DNA from: Halothermothrix sp.
Lineage (GTDB): Bacteria; Bacillota; Halanaerobiia; DY22613
Reading direction: 5' to 3'
NCBI GenBank assembly: GCA_016841825.1
Contig: JAENYK010000002.1
Coordinates: 248,001-312,000, forward strand
DNA: 64,000 bases
Positions 52,407 through 60,750 of this stretch are shown piece after piece. Positions within the stretch are counted from its first letter, which is position 1; each line of letters starts with the position of its first letter. Below the pieces are notes generated by a model that was given only the letters and a program-made list of their open reading frames with translations, did no database searches and was not told the DNA's origin. The position numbers and the translations under genes were made by a program.

Positions 52407-52792
52407 GCTTAGCTGGCTAGAACATATTGGTAGAGTACTGGCTTGACTTATTAGAGGTTTATAAAAATACTAAAAATAGGTTTTGATTCAATTATTTAAG
52501 GGTAAGCTAAAGATTTTTACGAGTTCTTATTATAACTCGAAAGAAAAATAATTGCAAGGTTTTTAAGTGATTATCATATATTTTCCAGATTAAATTCTAC
52601 TGAATTATAAATAATTATAACAAAATACTATTCTTTTAAGATAAATAAACCATTTTTTGCTGCAAATGAAAAATTGGGGTGGATAACTTGCCTGTATCAG
52701 ATCAAAAAAACTGATAAGATACGGGAAAAAGTTTGTTAAGAAAGAGATATTTATGTTATAATAACTACAGTGTGAAGGGAGGTTGAAGAGTT
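52407..52792. other. Intergenic region with a dyad and a promoter
   Basis: No gene seen. At 52690-52726 CCTGTATC pairs with GATACGGG around a second dyad TATCAG/CTGATA, a possible operator. TTGTTA (52733-52738), 18 nt, TATAAT (52757-52762, preceded by TGT as extended -10) is a good promoter for the radical SAM gene. The remainder is AT-rich and featureless. Confidence 0.5.
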
Positions 52793-53380
52793 ATGATGAC
52801 CATTGCTTATCAGATCGGTAGTGGACTGTATTTAAATCTGACCAATCGTTGTACAAATAATTGTGAATTTTGTGTTCGTAGAGATAAATCTGGTCTGGAA
52901 GGTCATGAGTTATGGTTGGATAGGGAACCAGACTTTACCGAAGTGATCAAGGCTATTGGTGATCCAACCAAATACGCAGAAGTTGTTTTTGTGGGATTCG
53001 GAGAACCTTTAACCAGGATTGAACTGGTAAAACAGGTAGCTCAATGGTTAAAAGATCAGCAGATGCCTGTTCGGATTAACACTAATGGTCAAGCCAATTT
53101 GATTCATGGTCGGAATGTCCTACCGGAATTGGAAGGACTTGTGGATACCATTTCTATTAGTTTGAATGCTACTTCTGCCGAAGAGTATGACAGGTTATGT
53201 CATTCGGTATATGGCGAAGAGGCGTATACTGCTCTTTTAGATTTTACTAAAGAGGCCAAAAAATATATTCCTAATGTTATCTTATCGATTGTGGATTATG
53301 GTGGAGTGGATATTACCAGAGCAAAAGATATTGCTTCAGAACTTGGAGTAAAATTAAGAGTGAGGGAGTATATAGAGTAA
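52793..53380 (+). CDS. Radical SAM protein, TatD-linked type
   Basis: 195 residues. NLTNRCTNNCEFCVRRD carries the CxxxCxxC motif that holds the [4Fe-4S] cluster for reductive SAM cleavage; VFVGFGEPLTRIELV gives the GE motif, and INTNGQANL and VDTISISLNATSAEEYDRLC, in part ISLNATS, complete the short barrel. The pattern matches the small 'TatD-associated radical SAM' group often found beside tatD genes. Here tatD lies 12 kb upstream, with lineage-specific DNA in between. The reaction is unknown. AGGGAGG lies upstream of two adjacent ATG codons. The transaldolase gene follows 28 bases later. Confidence 0.87.
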   Translation: MMTIAYQIGSGLYLNLTNRCTNNCEFCVRRDKSGLEGHELWLDREPDFTEVIKAIGDPTKYAEVVFVGFGEPLTRIELVKQVAQWLKDQQMPVRINTNGQANLIHGRNVLPELEGLVDTISISLNATSAEEYDRLCHSVYGEEAYTALLDFTKEAKKYIPNVILSIVDYGGVDITRAKDIASELGVKLRVREYIE

Positions 53381-53408
53381 ATTATACATATAAGGGGGTC
53401 TATAAAAA

Positions 53409-54056
53409 ATGAAAATTTTCATCGACACTGCGAATCTGGATGAGATTCGTGATATTTATCAGTTAGGTATTTTATCGGGAGTAACTACTAATCCATCATT
53501 AATTGCAAAAGAATCTGGACGGGAGTTCAAAGAGATCATTAGTGAGATTAGCGAATTAGTTCCAGGTCCAATTAGTGCAGAAGTTATCAGTTTAGAAACA
53601 GAAGGTATGGTTAAGGAAGCTGAAGAATTAGCGGCTATTGCTGAGAACATTGTCATTAAACTTCCGATGACTAAAGAAGGTTTAGCAGCCACCAAAATTC
53701 TAAGTTCTAAAGGGATTAAGACTAATGTAACTCTAATCTTTTCTGCAAACCAGGCTCTTTTAGCAGCATCTGCGGGTGCTACCTATGTCAGTCCATTTTT
53801 AGGTCGTTTGGATGATATTGGTCAAGAAGGGATGGATCTGGTTCGGGATATTATGCAAATCTTTGAAAACTACGGTATTGAAACTGAAGTTATTGCTGCC
53901 AGTATTCGCCACCCACAACATGTGTTGATGGCTGCTCTGGCTGGTTCTGATATTGCAACAATTCCCTATAAAGTTATTAATCAGATGATGAAACATCCCA
54001 TGACTGATAAAGGAATTCAGGCTTTTTTGTCTGATTGGGAGAAAACTAACAAGTAG
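53409..54056 (+). CDS. Transaldolase / fructose-6-phosphate aldolase family
   Basis: 215 residues, the short form of the family. [41 protein letters not shown] (catalytic lysine), [35 protein letters not shown], in part [11 protein letters not shown], and ASIRHPQHV. It transfers dihydroxyacetone units in the non-oxidative pentose phosphate pathway in the cytoplasm; some members act as fructose-6-phosphate aldolases. AAGGGGG precedes the ATG. It probably shares a transcript with the radical SAM gene upstream. Confidence 0.93.
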   Translation: MKIFIDTANLDEIRDIYQLGILSGVTTNPSLIAKESGREFKEIISEISELVPGPISAEVISLETEGMVKEAEELAAIAENIVIKLPMTKEGLAATKILSSKGIKTNVTLIFSANQALLAASAGATYVSPFLGRLDDIGQEGMDLVRDIMQIFENYGIETEVIAASIRHPQHVLMAALAGSDIATIPYKVINQMMKHPMTDKGIQAFLSDWEKTNK

Positions 54057-54094
54057 ATGTGAACTTTACTAAATAAATAGTGTAGTGTATATCT

Positions 54095-54193
54095 AAGTTC
54101 TATGACTAAGTGGGAGCTGCCTTGTTCTACTTTAGGTGGGGTTGAATCCCCATCTGAAGCCCCGAGGTTCAGCTTTTGCTGAACGAGTGCACT
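54095..54193 (+). repeat. HEARO/omega-RNA-like dispersed repeat, copy C
   Basis: Plus-strand copy with an 11-base deletion that removes one arm of the first hairpin, but with intact TTTAGGTGGGG/CCCCATCTGAA and GTTCAGC-TTTT-GCTGAAC hairpins and GAGTGCACT end. Stem changes relative to copies A and B preserve pairing. Confidence 0.65.
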
Positions 54194-54198
54194 ATAAG

Positions 54199-54236
54199 AA
54201 AAGAGCCCTGGTTTCGATGTTCGGGCTCTTTTTTTG
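54199..54236. terminator. Bidirectional terminator
   Basis: AAGAGCCC (54201-54208) pairs with GGGCTCTT (54223-54230), T-runs on both strands. Confidence 0.8.
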
Positions 54237-54242
54237 GTTGAT

Positions 54243-54551
54243 CTATTTTTCTTTTTTCTCATGGTTTGCACGATATTTTTCTCTGGCAATTCTTTCAGAA
54301 GCTTCTATCATACCATCAAGGGCGAAGCGACCAGTGGTACCATATTCAGCAGCAGGTGAACCAGTAAGAACTGCATCTGAAGTTCGACCAATTAACCCCG
54401 CAGTATCTAATTCGACTTTACCGCCAGTTAATTTGTCATCTGCATTGACTGTAGGGGAGTTAATAGTATTGGCAGCTGTTACCTCTGGAGTCTCTTCTCC
54501 GGGGAAAGTGAGACGTTTTTCTAAATCTTTTTTTACTTTGTCATCAGCCAT
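54243..54551 (-). CDS. Hypothetical soluble protein (102 residues)
   Basis: 102 residues, highly charged at both ends (MADDKVKKDLEKRL ... ARENYRANHEKKEK-like tail) with a low-complexity middle rich in Thr, Ala, Gly and Asp. No signal peptide, membrane segment or known domain. AAAGGAGG lies 8 bases upstream of the ATG on the minus strand, and a terminator follows, which supports a real gene. A small structural, stress or spore protein is possible; I cannot assign a function. Confidence 0.68.
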   Translation of the reverse strand: MADDKVKKDLEKRLTFPGEETPEVTAANTINSPTVNADDKLTGGKVELDTAGLIGRTSDAVLTGSPAAEYGTTGRFALDGMIEASERIAREKYRANHEKKEK

Positions 54552-54771
54552 GGTATAAACCTCCTTTTTGATTTGAATAGACTTTGTGATAAGTTAGTTC
54601 TACTGATAGTTTGGCTTGCGGCTGGGAAATCATACTATTGAAATAGCCCTAATTGTGTGTTATAATGCAATTGACTCCCAATTATTGGATTATTTCTTGC
54701 TGATATAAAAATGTACTTATAAAGTTGGATTACTCACACGTCAGTGATGAGTCAGAGATGAGGGGTAAAAT

Positions 54772-55641
54772 ATGGACAAACAGATCGGAACACCTGCAGC
54801 AACAGTGGAGATAATGAAGAAGTTCAACATCTCTCCCAGTAAGTCGTTAGGTCAGAATTTTCTTATTGACAATAATATTTTGGATAAGATTATTGCTGCT
54901 GGGGAGATTACAAAAAAGGATCATGTGGTGGAGGTTGGTCCCGGAATCGGTTCTTTAACTCAGAGATTGGCAGAAGTTGCGGGTAAATTGACAGTAATTG
55001 AGAAGGATAAACATTTGATTCCAGTGTTAAAAGAGGTCCTGGCTCCGTATACTAATATAAGCTATATAGCAGAGGATGTACTGAAAGTGGATTGGACTGC
55101 AATTGTCTCAGAGAGAGAGAGGTTGAAAGTTATTGCTAATCTCCCCTATTATATAACTACACCAATTGTTATGGGCTTATTGGAGAATCGTGTGCCCACA
55201 GAATTAATGGTTTTTATGGTCCAAAGAGAAGTTGCAGAGCGAATGGTCGCTGGCCCTGGTGGTAAAGATTATGGATCTCTGTCGATTGCGGTACAATTCT
55301 ATTCTCAACCCGAAATTGTAACAATTGTACCTCCCACAGTATTTATTCCCCGTCCTAATGTGGATTCTGCAGTGATTAAATTGATTACTTTGGAAAAACC
55401 CCCCATAGATGTTTTGAGTGAAGAGATTTTTTTTAAAGTTGTTAGAGCATCTTTTCAACAGAGAAGGAAGACTTTACGCAATTCACTTTCTAAATCTCCT
55501 GAATTACCAATCTCTAAAGAGCAGGTGGAAGAAGCGTTAGAGGCAGCAGGAATTAACCCACAACTAAGGGGTGAGAAGTTAAGTCTTAAAGAGTTTGGTT
55601 TCATAAGTGATCAAATATATCAATTAATAAAAAATAAGTAG
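54772..55641 (+). CDS. rsmA: 16S rRNA dimethyladenosine transferase
   Basis: 289 residues. SKSLGQNFLIDNNILDKI (the family N-terminus), SAM-binding VEVGPGIGSLTQRLAE, and the catalytic ANLPYYITTPI motif, followed by VQREVAERM and the C-terminal helical domain with FIPRPNVDSAVIKL. KsgA/RsmA dimethylates A1518 and A1519 of 16S rRNA late in 30S assembly. GATGAGGGG precedes the ATG. In Bacillus it follows tatD-yabE-rnmV and precedes yabG and veg, as here apart from the upstream insertion and the ykuK-like gene. Confidence 0.95.
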   Translation: MDKQIGTPAATVEIMKKFNISPSKSLGQNFLIDNNILDKIIAAGEITKKDHVVEVGPGIGSLTQRLAEVAGKLTVIEKDKHLIPVLKEVLAPYTNISYIAEDVLKVDWTAIVSERERLKVIANLPYYITTPIVMGLLENRVPTELMVFMVQREVAERMVAGPGGKDYGSLSIAVQFYSQPEIVTIVPPTVFIPRPNVDSAVIKLITLEKPPIDVLSEEIFFKVVRASFQQRRKTLRNSLSKSPELPISKEQVEEALEAAGINPQLRGEKLSLKEFGFISDQIYQLIKNK

Positions 55642-55649
55642 GTGATTTC

Positions 55650-56129
55650 ATGTATTTTACCAGCCCTACCAGAGGAAGATTGAACCTGGATGAAATCTAT
55701 ACGAGTATAATTGAATTTGTCAATGAAGCACCTGATCTAAAACACCGATTAATTGTCGGAAGTGATTCTCAAACGAGAGAAGAGGATGTATGTTTTGTGA
55801 CAGCAATCATTATCTATCGTGAGGGAAAAGGTGGAAGATATTTTTATCATAAAGAGTATCAGAAGATTCATCCCAGTATCAAACAGCGAATCTTCTACGA
55901 AACTGCCAAGAGTCTGGAACTGGCTAGTGAATTAACCGGTAGATTATCCAGGAATGATATTGTCGAAGGACAATTACAGATTGAGATTCATCTTGACGTA
56001 AGCCATAACGGTGAAAGTAAGGAATTAATTAAAGAAGTTGTAGGGATGGTTGTGGGTAGTGGATATGATGCGAGAATCAAACCCGAATCTTATGGTGCTT
56101 CAAAAGTAGCTGATAAATACACGAAATAG
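55650..56129 (+). CDS. YkuK-like DUF458 family protein (RNase H-like fold)
   Basis: 159 residues. MYFTSPTRGRLNLDEI and RLIVGSDSQTREEDVCFVTAIIIYREGKGGRYFY, in part VGSDSQTR, then IEIHLDVSHNGESKELIKEVVGMVVGSGYDARIKPESYGAS, in part HLDVSHNG, match the YkuK/DUF458 family, predicted to have an RNase H-like fold with Asp residues (GSDSQ, HLD) as possible metal ligands. Function is not established. It starts 8 bases after rsmA with AGGTGAT upstream, so it is in the rsmA operon. Confidence 0.88.
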   Translation: MYFTSPTRGRLNLDEIYTSIIEFVNEAPDLKHRLIVGSDSQTREEDVCFVTAIIIYREGKGGRYFYHKEYQKIHPSIKQRIFYETAKSLELASELTGRLSRNDIVEGQLQIEIHLDVSHNGESKELIKEVVGMVVGSGYDARIKPESYGASKVADKYTK

Positions 56130-56228
56130 CGTTACACACCATTGGATAAAGGAGTTTTGTGAGTAACGCCTGCTAGAGAGTTTTCATACTATAGAGTAGT
56201 GAGAAGATTTCTGGCGGGAGGTGGAGGG

Positions 56229-57068
56229 ATGGGTAAAGAAATCCAACCTGGTGACCTGGTGATACGTTTATCATATGGTGGTGACCTGATTTTTCAGGTA
56301 ATCTGGATAGACGAAAACAAACAGACGGCTTTTTTAAGGGGACGTGATATTCGTCTGATGGCAGATGCTCCTTTAGCTGATCTGGCTTTATATATAAAAG
56401 AAAAAAAAAATCAAAATGAGCAATACCCTTATCAAAAATTGGCTTTTATTGATTATGATAAAAGAGTGCAGCGGAGGTCGAAGACAAAGCCTGTATTTGA
56501 ACAACAATTAGATGATTATGGACAGATTTTGGGTACAGTATTGCATCTAGATGGCGATAAAAGTTATCTTGAGAAATGTTTATCTAAATATGACGAATTA
56601 AAAATCAATGCAAATGGGTATTATATAGATGAAGAGGAACAACCTGCAAAAGTTCAAGCATTGCTCAATAAACATCTCCCGGATGTACTGGTAATAACTG
56701 GTCATGATGGAATGAGAAGATCAGGAAGTAACGATTTAGCCGATTACCATAGTTCCAGATATTTTATTGAGAGTGTTAAAAAAGCTAGAGAGTTAGTGCC
56801 TGATAAGGATGCACTGGTTATTTTTGCTGGAGCTTGTCAATCTTATTATGAAGCATTGATTCAGGCAGGGGCAAACTTTGCCAGCTCGCCTAATAGAATT
56901 AATATCCATACATTGGATCCGGTTAAAGTTGTAGAGGTCATTGTTCAGACTTCTGTAAAAGAGATTGTTTCGGCAATGGAAGTGATTCAACATTCAATTT
57001 CAGGAATCGAAGGGATTGGTGGTATAGAGTCAAGAGGAAAAATGCGCCTGAGTTTACCGAAAATATAA
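56229..57068 (+). CDS. yabG: Sporulation-specific protease YabG
   Basis: 279 residues. It opens IQPGDLVIRLSYGGDLIFQV, in part, and continues KLAFIDYDKRV, GTVLHLDGDKSYLEKCLSKY, VLVITGHDGMRRSG, YHSSRYFIESVKKAREL and FAGACQSYYEALIQAGANFASSPNRINIHTLDPV, in part ACQSYYEALI, all typical YabG. This cysteine protease processes spore coat proteins late in sporulation (cysteine and His-Asp residues in the GHDG and ACQS segments are the likely site). I start at ATG 56229 after GGGAGGTGGAGGG; the 10-residue extension from the upstream ATG lacks a site. It supports spore formation in this lineage. Confidence 0.92.
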   Translation: MGKEIQPGDLVIRLSYGGDLIFQVIWIDENKQTAFLRGRDIRLMADAPLADLALYIKEKKNQNEQYPYQKLAFIDYDKRVQRRSKTKPVFEQQLDDYGQILGTVLHLDGDKSYLEKCLSKYDELKINANGYYIDEEEQPAKVQALLNKHLPDVLVITGHDGMRRSGSNDLADYHSSRYFIESVKKARELVPDKDALVIFAGACQSYYEALIQAGANFASSPNRINIHTLDPVKVVEVIVQTSVKEIVSAMEVIQHSISGIEGIGGIESRGKMRLSLPKI

Positions 57069-57085
57069 ACATCGTCCTACGATTT

Positions 57086-57115
57086 TTGACAAGAATGCAA
57101 CAAGTATGATATGCT
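57086..57115 (+). promoter_or_regulatory. Promoter of veg
   Basis: TTGACA (57086-57091), 18 nt, TATGCT (57110-57115), 35 bases before the veg start codon. The Bacillus veg promoter is also a strong sigma-A promoter. Confidence 0.7.
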
Positions 57116-57149
57116 ATTGTTAAGAGAACGTCTTGAAAGGTGGTTTTAT

Positions 57150-57416
57150 ATGTCAAAGAATGTTCTTGAAGGTATAAAGAAGGATTTGGACTCTTTTGTC
57201 GGCCAGCGAGTTACTCTAAAAGCTAATCGAGGACGTCGGAAAATTTTGCAGCGAGAAGGCATTCTTGAATCAACCTATCCTAATATTTTTGTAATCAAAA
57301 TTGAGGGAGAGTACAGTCCGCGGAGGATATCTTACAGTTATGCTGATATCCTGACAGAGACAGTGGAGATCAAAATTAAGGAAAAAAACACAAAAATTGG
57401 TAGTGTTAGTATCTGA
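57150..57416 (+). CDS. veg: Veg family protein
   Basis: 88 residues: MSKNVLEGIKKDLDSFVGQRVTLKANRGRRKILQREGILESTYPNIFVI, in part VGQRVTLKANRGRRK and GILESTYPNIFVI, ending with RRISYSYADILTETVEI. This is the conserved Veg/DUF1021 family with a small beta-barrel likely to bind nucleic acid. In Bacillus it stimulates biofilm formation and transcription of matrix genes by an unclear route. The start is ATG 57150 after GAAAGGTGG; the longer frame from 57111 lies partly in the promoter. A terminator follows. Confidence 0.93.
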   Translation: MSKNVLEGIKKDLDSFVGQRVTLKANRGRRKILQREGILESTYPNIFVIKIEGEYSPRRISYSYADILTETVEIKIKEKNTKIGSVSI

Positions 57417-57422
57417 TCCATC

Positions 57423-57452
57423 AACCCAGAGTTCATAACTCTGGGTTTTTTG
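57423..57452 (+). terminator. Intrinsic terminator of veg
   Basis: AACCCAGAGTT (57423-57433), CAT, AACTCTGGGTT (57437-57447), then TTTTTG: a perfect 11-bp stem. Confidence 0.88.
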
Positions 57453-57481
57453 TTGACCATTTTCCCAAATTATGCTATCAT
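57453..57481 (+). promoter_or_regulatory. Promoter of the membrane protein gene at 57520
   Basis: TTGACC (57453-57458), 17 nt, TATCAT (57476-57481). Confidence 0.65.
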
Positions 57482-57519
57482 TTAGAGGGGGAAATACTAT
57501 TACACCGGAGGTGATTTTT

Positions 57520-57834
57520 TTGAATCTTCAGGTATTGTGGATTGTCCTGGGTGGTGCTTTTGGGGGATTTATTAAAGCAATCTTTGACGGAGAACATAAG
57601 CTAATGGCTCCAACATTTAAGGGTAAATATTTTTATATGGGATTTCTTGCTAATCTGGTAATCGGTATAGGAAGTGCCATTGTCGGGATTGGTTATCTTT
57701 TAAGTGTTTTTAAACAGGGTACTACTCCATTAGATGGTATTCAACTATTGGCTACCAGTATCGCTTTCGGAATAGCATCCAATGCTATTATCGAAGGTAT
57801 TGTTGAACGGGTTAAGAAAGATGTACCAGGATAA
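57520..57834 (+). CDS. Small integral membrane protein (DUF4257-like)
   Basis: 104 residues with three hydrophobic segments (about 2-20, 42-66 and 80-95) and the loop FDGEHKLMAPTFKGKYFYMGF. The pattern with GGAFGGFIKAIFDGEH resembles the DUF4257 family; function unknown and the family name is tentative. I start at TTG 57520 because GGAGGTGATTTT precedes it; the frame is open to ATG 57472 but that lies within the promoter and has no ribosome binding site. A strong terminator follows at 57930. Confidence 0.75.
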   Translation: MNLQVLWIVLGGAFGGFIKAIFDGEHKLMAPTFKGKYFYMGFLANLVIGIGSAIVGIGYLLSVFKQGTTPLDGIQLLATSIAFGIASNAIIEGIVERVKKDVPG

Positions 57835-57929
57835 TCTGGATTAATCTATTTTTCACAATGTATTGCTAGATCTATTATTAACGAATTTGTGAATAGCCCA
57901 GACGGTGGGATTATAAATAAATAGATATT

Positions 57930-57967
57930 ACAAAACTCATAGATTTTTATGTCTATGAGTTTTGTCT
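57930..57967 (+). terminator. Intrinsic terminator with 14-bp perfect stem
   Basis: ACAAAACTCATAGA (57930-57943) pairs with TCTATGAGTTTTGT (57952-57965). Confidence 0.75.
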
Positions 57968-58257
57968 ATTTGTGAGATAACGATTTAAACCCGGGGAAAA
58001 TGAAGTTACATCCCGGGCTTAAGTAGCTTGAATTTGACTGAGCTTAGAGGTTAATTAATGAATGAGAATTACTCCATCTCATTCATTATTGTCATTGGAT
58101 GTTGCGAATACTGAGAGACTGGTTGTAAGTAAGATTAGTAACAATAAATTGTTAGATAACTGTAGAGAACGGAGAATAAGAGGTATTTATTGTATCTATG
58201 CAGAAATATTTTTATGAGTTAAATTAAAGGCCAGACTAATACAAGGAGGAGAAAGAT
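57968..58257. other. Gene-free region with two further dyads
   Basis: CCCGGG-centred arms near 57991-57997 and 58012-58018 (extended by TTAA on both sides) and TAATGAATGAGA (58056-58067) with TCTCATTCATTA (58077-58088) form hairpins one after the other. No coding frame. They may be part of a small RNA or operators of the downstream peptidase gene. Confidence 0.45.
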
Positions 58258-59364
58258 ATGCAAACCAGGCGTCCGCGAATTCGGGAGATCATATCGATTG
58301 GAGAGCTTCCCCCGGGACCAATGAATAGTATAATTGACGTTAAAGGTGTAAAGGTAGGGCATAGTACGATAATTAGAGGAGAGGGTGAGTTGAAGATAGG
58401 AGAAGGGCCTGTAAGAACTGGAGTAACCGCGATTATTCCTCATGTAGGTAATGTTTATCAGGAGAAGGTTACAGCAGCTGCACACGTGATTAATGGCTTT
58501 GGCAAATCTATAGGATTGGCTCAGATTCAAGAATTAGGAAGCCTGGAGACTCCTATTTTGTTGACCAATACGTTAAATGTCGCTAGAGTGAGTGATGCTC
58601 TGATTACATATATGTTGAAGACCAATCCCGAAATTGGAATAACTACCGGTACGGTGAACCCTGTGGTTGGGGAATGTAATGATGGATATCTGAATGATAT
58701 TCAAGGGAGGCATGTCAGTGAAGCAGATGTTCTGGCAGCGATTGAAGGAGCGACGAATTGTTCTGTGGAAGAAGGGGCTGTGGGTGCCGGAACGGGAATG
58801 TATTGTTATCATTTTAAAGGTGGTATCGGAACTGCTTCACGGTTGATTCAGTATGAAGAGGAGACATATGTAGTTGGTGTGCTAGTGGTCTCTAATTTTG
58901 GCCGCCGGGAGGATTTAACTATTGCCGGAATACCTATAGGACGTGAGTTGAAAGATTGGCCGAATGAGACTCAAAACAAAACTGATGATGGTTCGATTAT
59001 GATTGTGCTGGCTACAGATGCTCCTTTATCTTCGCGGCAGTTGGGGAGACTGGCCCGGAGAGTGCCGCTGGGATTAGCCAGAACAGGATCTATAGTCTCT
59101 CATGGTAGTGGAGATTTTGTCATCGCTTTTTCTACAACTTATCGTAAACCTCATAAAACGGAACATCATCTGGCACAGTGGGAGCGAATTTTGGAAGATG
59201 GAAAATTAATTGATCTATTTTTTAGGGGAACAGTAGAGGTGGTAGAAGAAGCAGTCCTAAATTCGCTGACTGGTTCTAAAACGGTAGTAGGAAGAGATGG
59301 ACATACAGCGTATGGGTTACCTATTGAGCAGGTTAAAGAACTCTTAACCAGGTATGGAAGATAA
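58258..59364 (+). CDS. P1-family (DmpA-like) aminopeptidase
   Basis: 368 residues of the N-terminal-nucleophile P1/DmpA family. RPRIREIISIGELPPGPMNSIIDVKGVKVGHST, in part VGHSTI, then RTGVTAI, TNTLNVARVSDAL, VGECNDGYLND, GAVGAGTGMYCYHFKGGIGTASR, in part GTGMYCYHFKGGIGT, and DDGSIMIVLATDAPLS. The Gly-Ser of DDGSI is the expected self-cleavage site that exposes the catalytic serine of the beta chain. Family members hydrolyse N-terminal L- or D-amino acids or beta-peptides. There is no signal peptide. AAGGAGGAG precedes the ATG. The substrate is unknown. Confidence 0.9.
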   Translation: MQTRRPRIREIISIGELPPGPMNSIIDVKGVKVGHSTIIRGEGELKIGEGPVRTGVTAIIPHVGNVYQEKVTAAAHVINGFGKSIGLAQIQELGSLETPILLTNTLNVARVSDALITYMLKTNPEIGITTGTVNPVVGECNDGYLNDIQGRHVSEADVLAAIEGATNCSVEEGAVGAGTGMYCYHFKGGIGTASRLIQYEEETYVVGVLVVSNFGRREDLTIAGIPIGRELKDWPNETQNKTDDGSIMIVLATDAPLSSRQLGRLARRVPLGLARTGSIVSHGSGDFVIAFSTTYRKPHKTEHHLAQWERILEDGKLIDLFFRGTVEVVEEAVLNSLTGSKTVVGRDGHTAYGLPIEQVKELLTRYGR

Positions 59365-59456
59365 TCTGTATATCTGTTGATCTATAAATTATCTCCTCAC
59401 TCATCTGTCTTTATGTGAATAAAATAGTATATCACTAAAGGTAGGTGATTTATTTT

Positions 59457-60488
59457 ATGAGAAAACGTAAGGCGGAACTAAAAGACGTAATTGAATACTA
59501 TAGAAAAAAACTGCGAAATATGGATCAGGTCGTAGGACTGGGACGTGGTTTTAAAGAAATCAATGGGGAAAAGACGGATGAAGAATCAATTCAGTTTCTG
59601 GTAAAACAGAAAAAACCCAAAGATCAACTGAGGCGCCGTGATATTATCCCTGCAAAATTAGCTGGTTATTATACAGATGTGATTCAAATTGGGCATGTGC
59701 AGGCATTAAGTTTGCGTACTAACCGCATCCGCCCCGCGAGGCCTGGATTGAGTCTGGGTCATTATCTGATATCTGCAGGAACTTTTGGAGCAGTGGTCTA
59801 TGACCTGCAGACTGGTCAACCTTTAATTCTTTCCAATAATCATATTCTAGCTAATACAACATCAACTGATCGACAACGGGCAGAAGTCGGTGACCCAATC
59901 CTGCAGCCAGGTAGTTATGACGGTGGTGATGATGCCGATGTGGTGGGTTATCTGGAACGGTATGTTCCTATTGAGATGGAGAATACGGAGAGAGTCTCGA
60001 TGTTCGGTCGGGGGATTACCAAACTTTTAAATTTTGTGATGAATCTGTTTACTCCGTCGGTTCGAGGTAAACCAAAATATCGGGTCAAAATGATGCGTCA
60101 GGGAAGGGAAAATCTTGTAGATTGTGCGGTAGCAACCCCTGTAAATTCAGATATAATTCGTGGGGATATTATTGATATTGGAAAGGTGGCAGGTGTGAAT
60201 AAAGTTGAATTAGGAACATGGGTACAGAAGAGTGGAAGAACTTCGGGTTTGACTTCGGGTCGGGTTCGAACTTTAGATGCTATGGTAACTGTTGAAATGG
60301 GTAATGGTGAAACTGCAGTTTTTACTGATCAAATAGTTATTGATGCTTCATCCCAGGGGGGAGATAGTGGATCATTGGTATTAGATGAGCATAACAAAGC
60401 AGTTGGTCTGTTGTTTGCGGGTTCAGAAGAAGCAACAATTTGCAATCCAATAATGGCTGTTTTGAATGCATTAAAAGTGAGATTTTAA
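59457..60488 (+). CDS. Trypsin-like serine peptidase-like protein without signal peptide
   Basis: 343 residues. A chymotrypsin-fold domain occupies about 95-340. Catalytic triad candidates are His in LILSNNHILA, Asp in LVDCAVATPV and Ser in QGGDSGSLVLDEHNKAVGLLFAGS, in part GGDSGSLV. The N-terminal 90 residues, with VVGLGRGFKEINGEKTDEESIQFLVKQK, in part, resemble domains found next to such peptidases in bacteria and phage. It lacks a signal peptide, so it is either cytoplasmic or in the spore. I start at ATG 59457 with AGGTAGGTGA upstream. Physiological substrate unknown. A terminator follows. Confidence 0.83.
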   Translation: MRKRKAELKDVIEYYRKKLRNMDQVVGLGRGFKEINGEKTDEESIQFLVKQKKPKDQLRRRDIIPAKLAGYYTDVIQIGHVQALSLRTNRIRPARPGLSLGHYLISAGTFGAVVYDLQTGQPLILSNNHILANTTSTDRQRAEVGDPILQPGSYDGGDDADVVGYLERYVPIEMENTERVSMFGRGITKLLNFVMNLFTPSVRGKPKYRVKMMRQGRENLVDCAVATPVNSDIIRGDIIDIGKVAGVNKVELGTWVQKSGRTSGLTSGRVRTLDAMVTVEMGNGETAVFTDQIVIDASSQGGDSGSLVLDEHNKAVGLLFAGSEEATICNPIMAVLNALKVRF

Positions 60489-60509
60489 TATATACGAGTA
60501 AATAAACTG

Positions 60510-60538
60510 ATCGGTAGAGAAAACTACCGATTTTTTTT
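60510..60538 (+). terminator. Intrinsic terminator of the serine peptidase gene
   Basis: ATCGGTAG (60510-60517) pairs with CTACCGAT (60524-60531), then TTTTTTT. The next 210 bases hold nothing recognisable before the promoter at 60751. Confidence 0.88.
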
Positions 60539-60750
60539 ATTTCTTATTTTAATAATTGGTTTTTCTATAGATTATTGGCTTTTATTTTACACTTTTTAGA
60601 TGATCTAATGTCAAAATTTGCTGGTAGTAGATTGTTTATCAGGGAAAATGTGGCTTGTTTCTAATATTGCTTTATGGGCAACAAAATCCGTATCTAAAGG
60701 AATAACAGGCATAAAAAACAATAAATTTGTATTCTTAATGCTATTTTTTC

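Noticed and set aside
54136-54558. Plus-strand frame of 140 codons
   Set aside because: It passes through a repeat element, a terminator and the antisense of the minus-strand gene at 54243.
58219-58530. Minus-strand frame of 103 codons over the P1 peptidase start
   Set aside because: It is a shadow of the peptidase gene and crosses its ribosome binding site.
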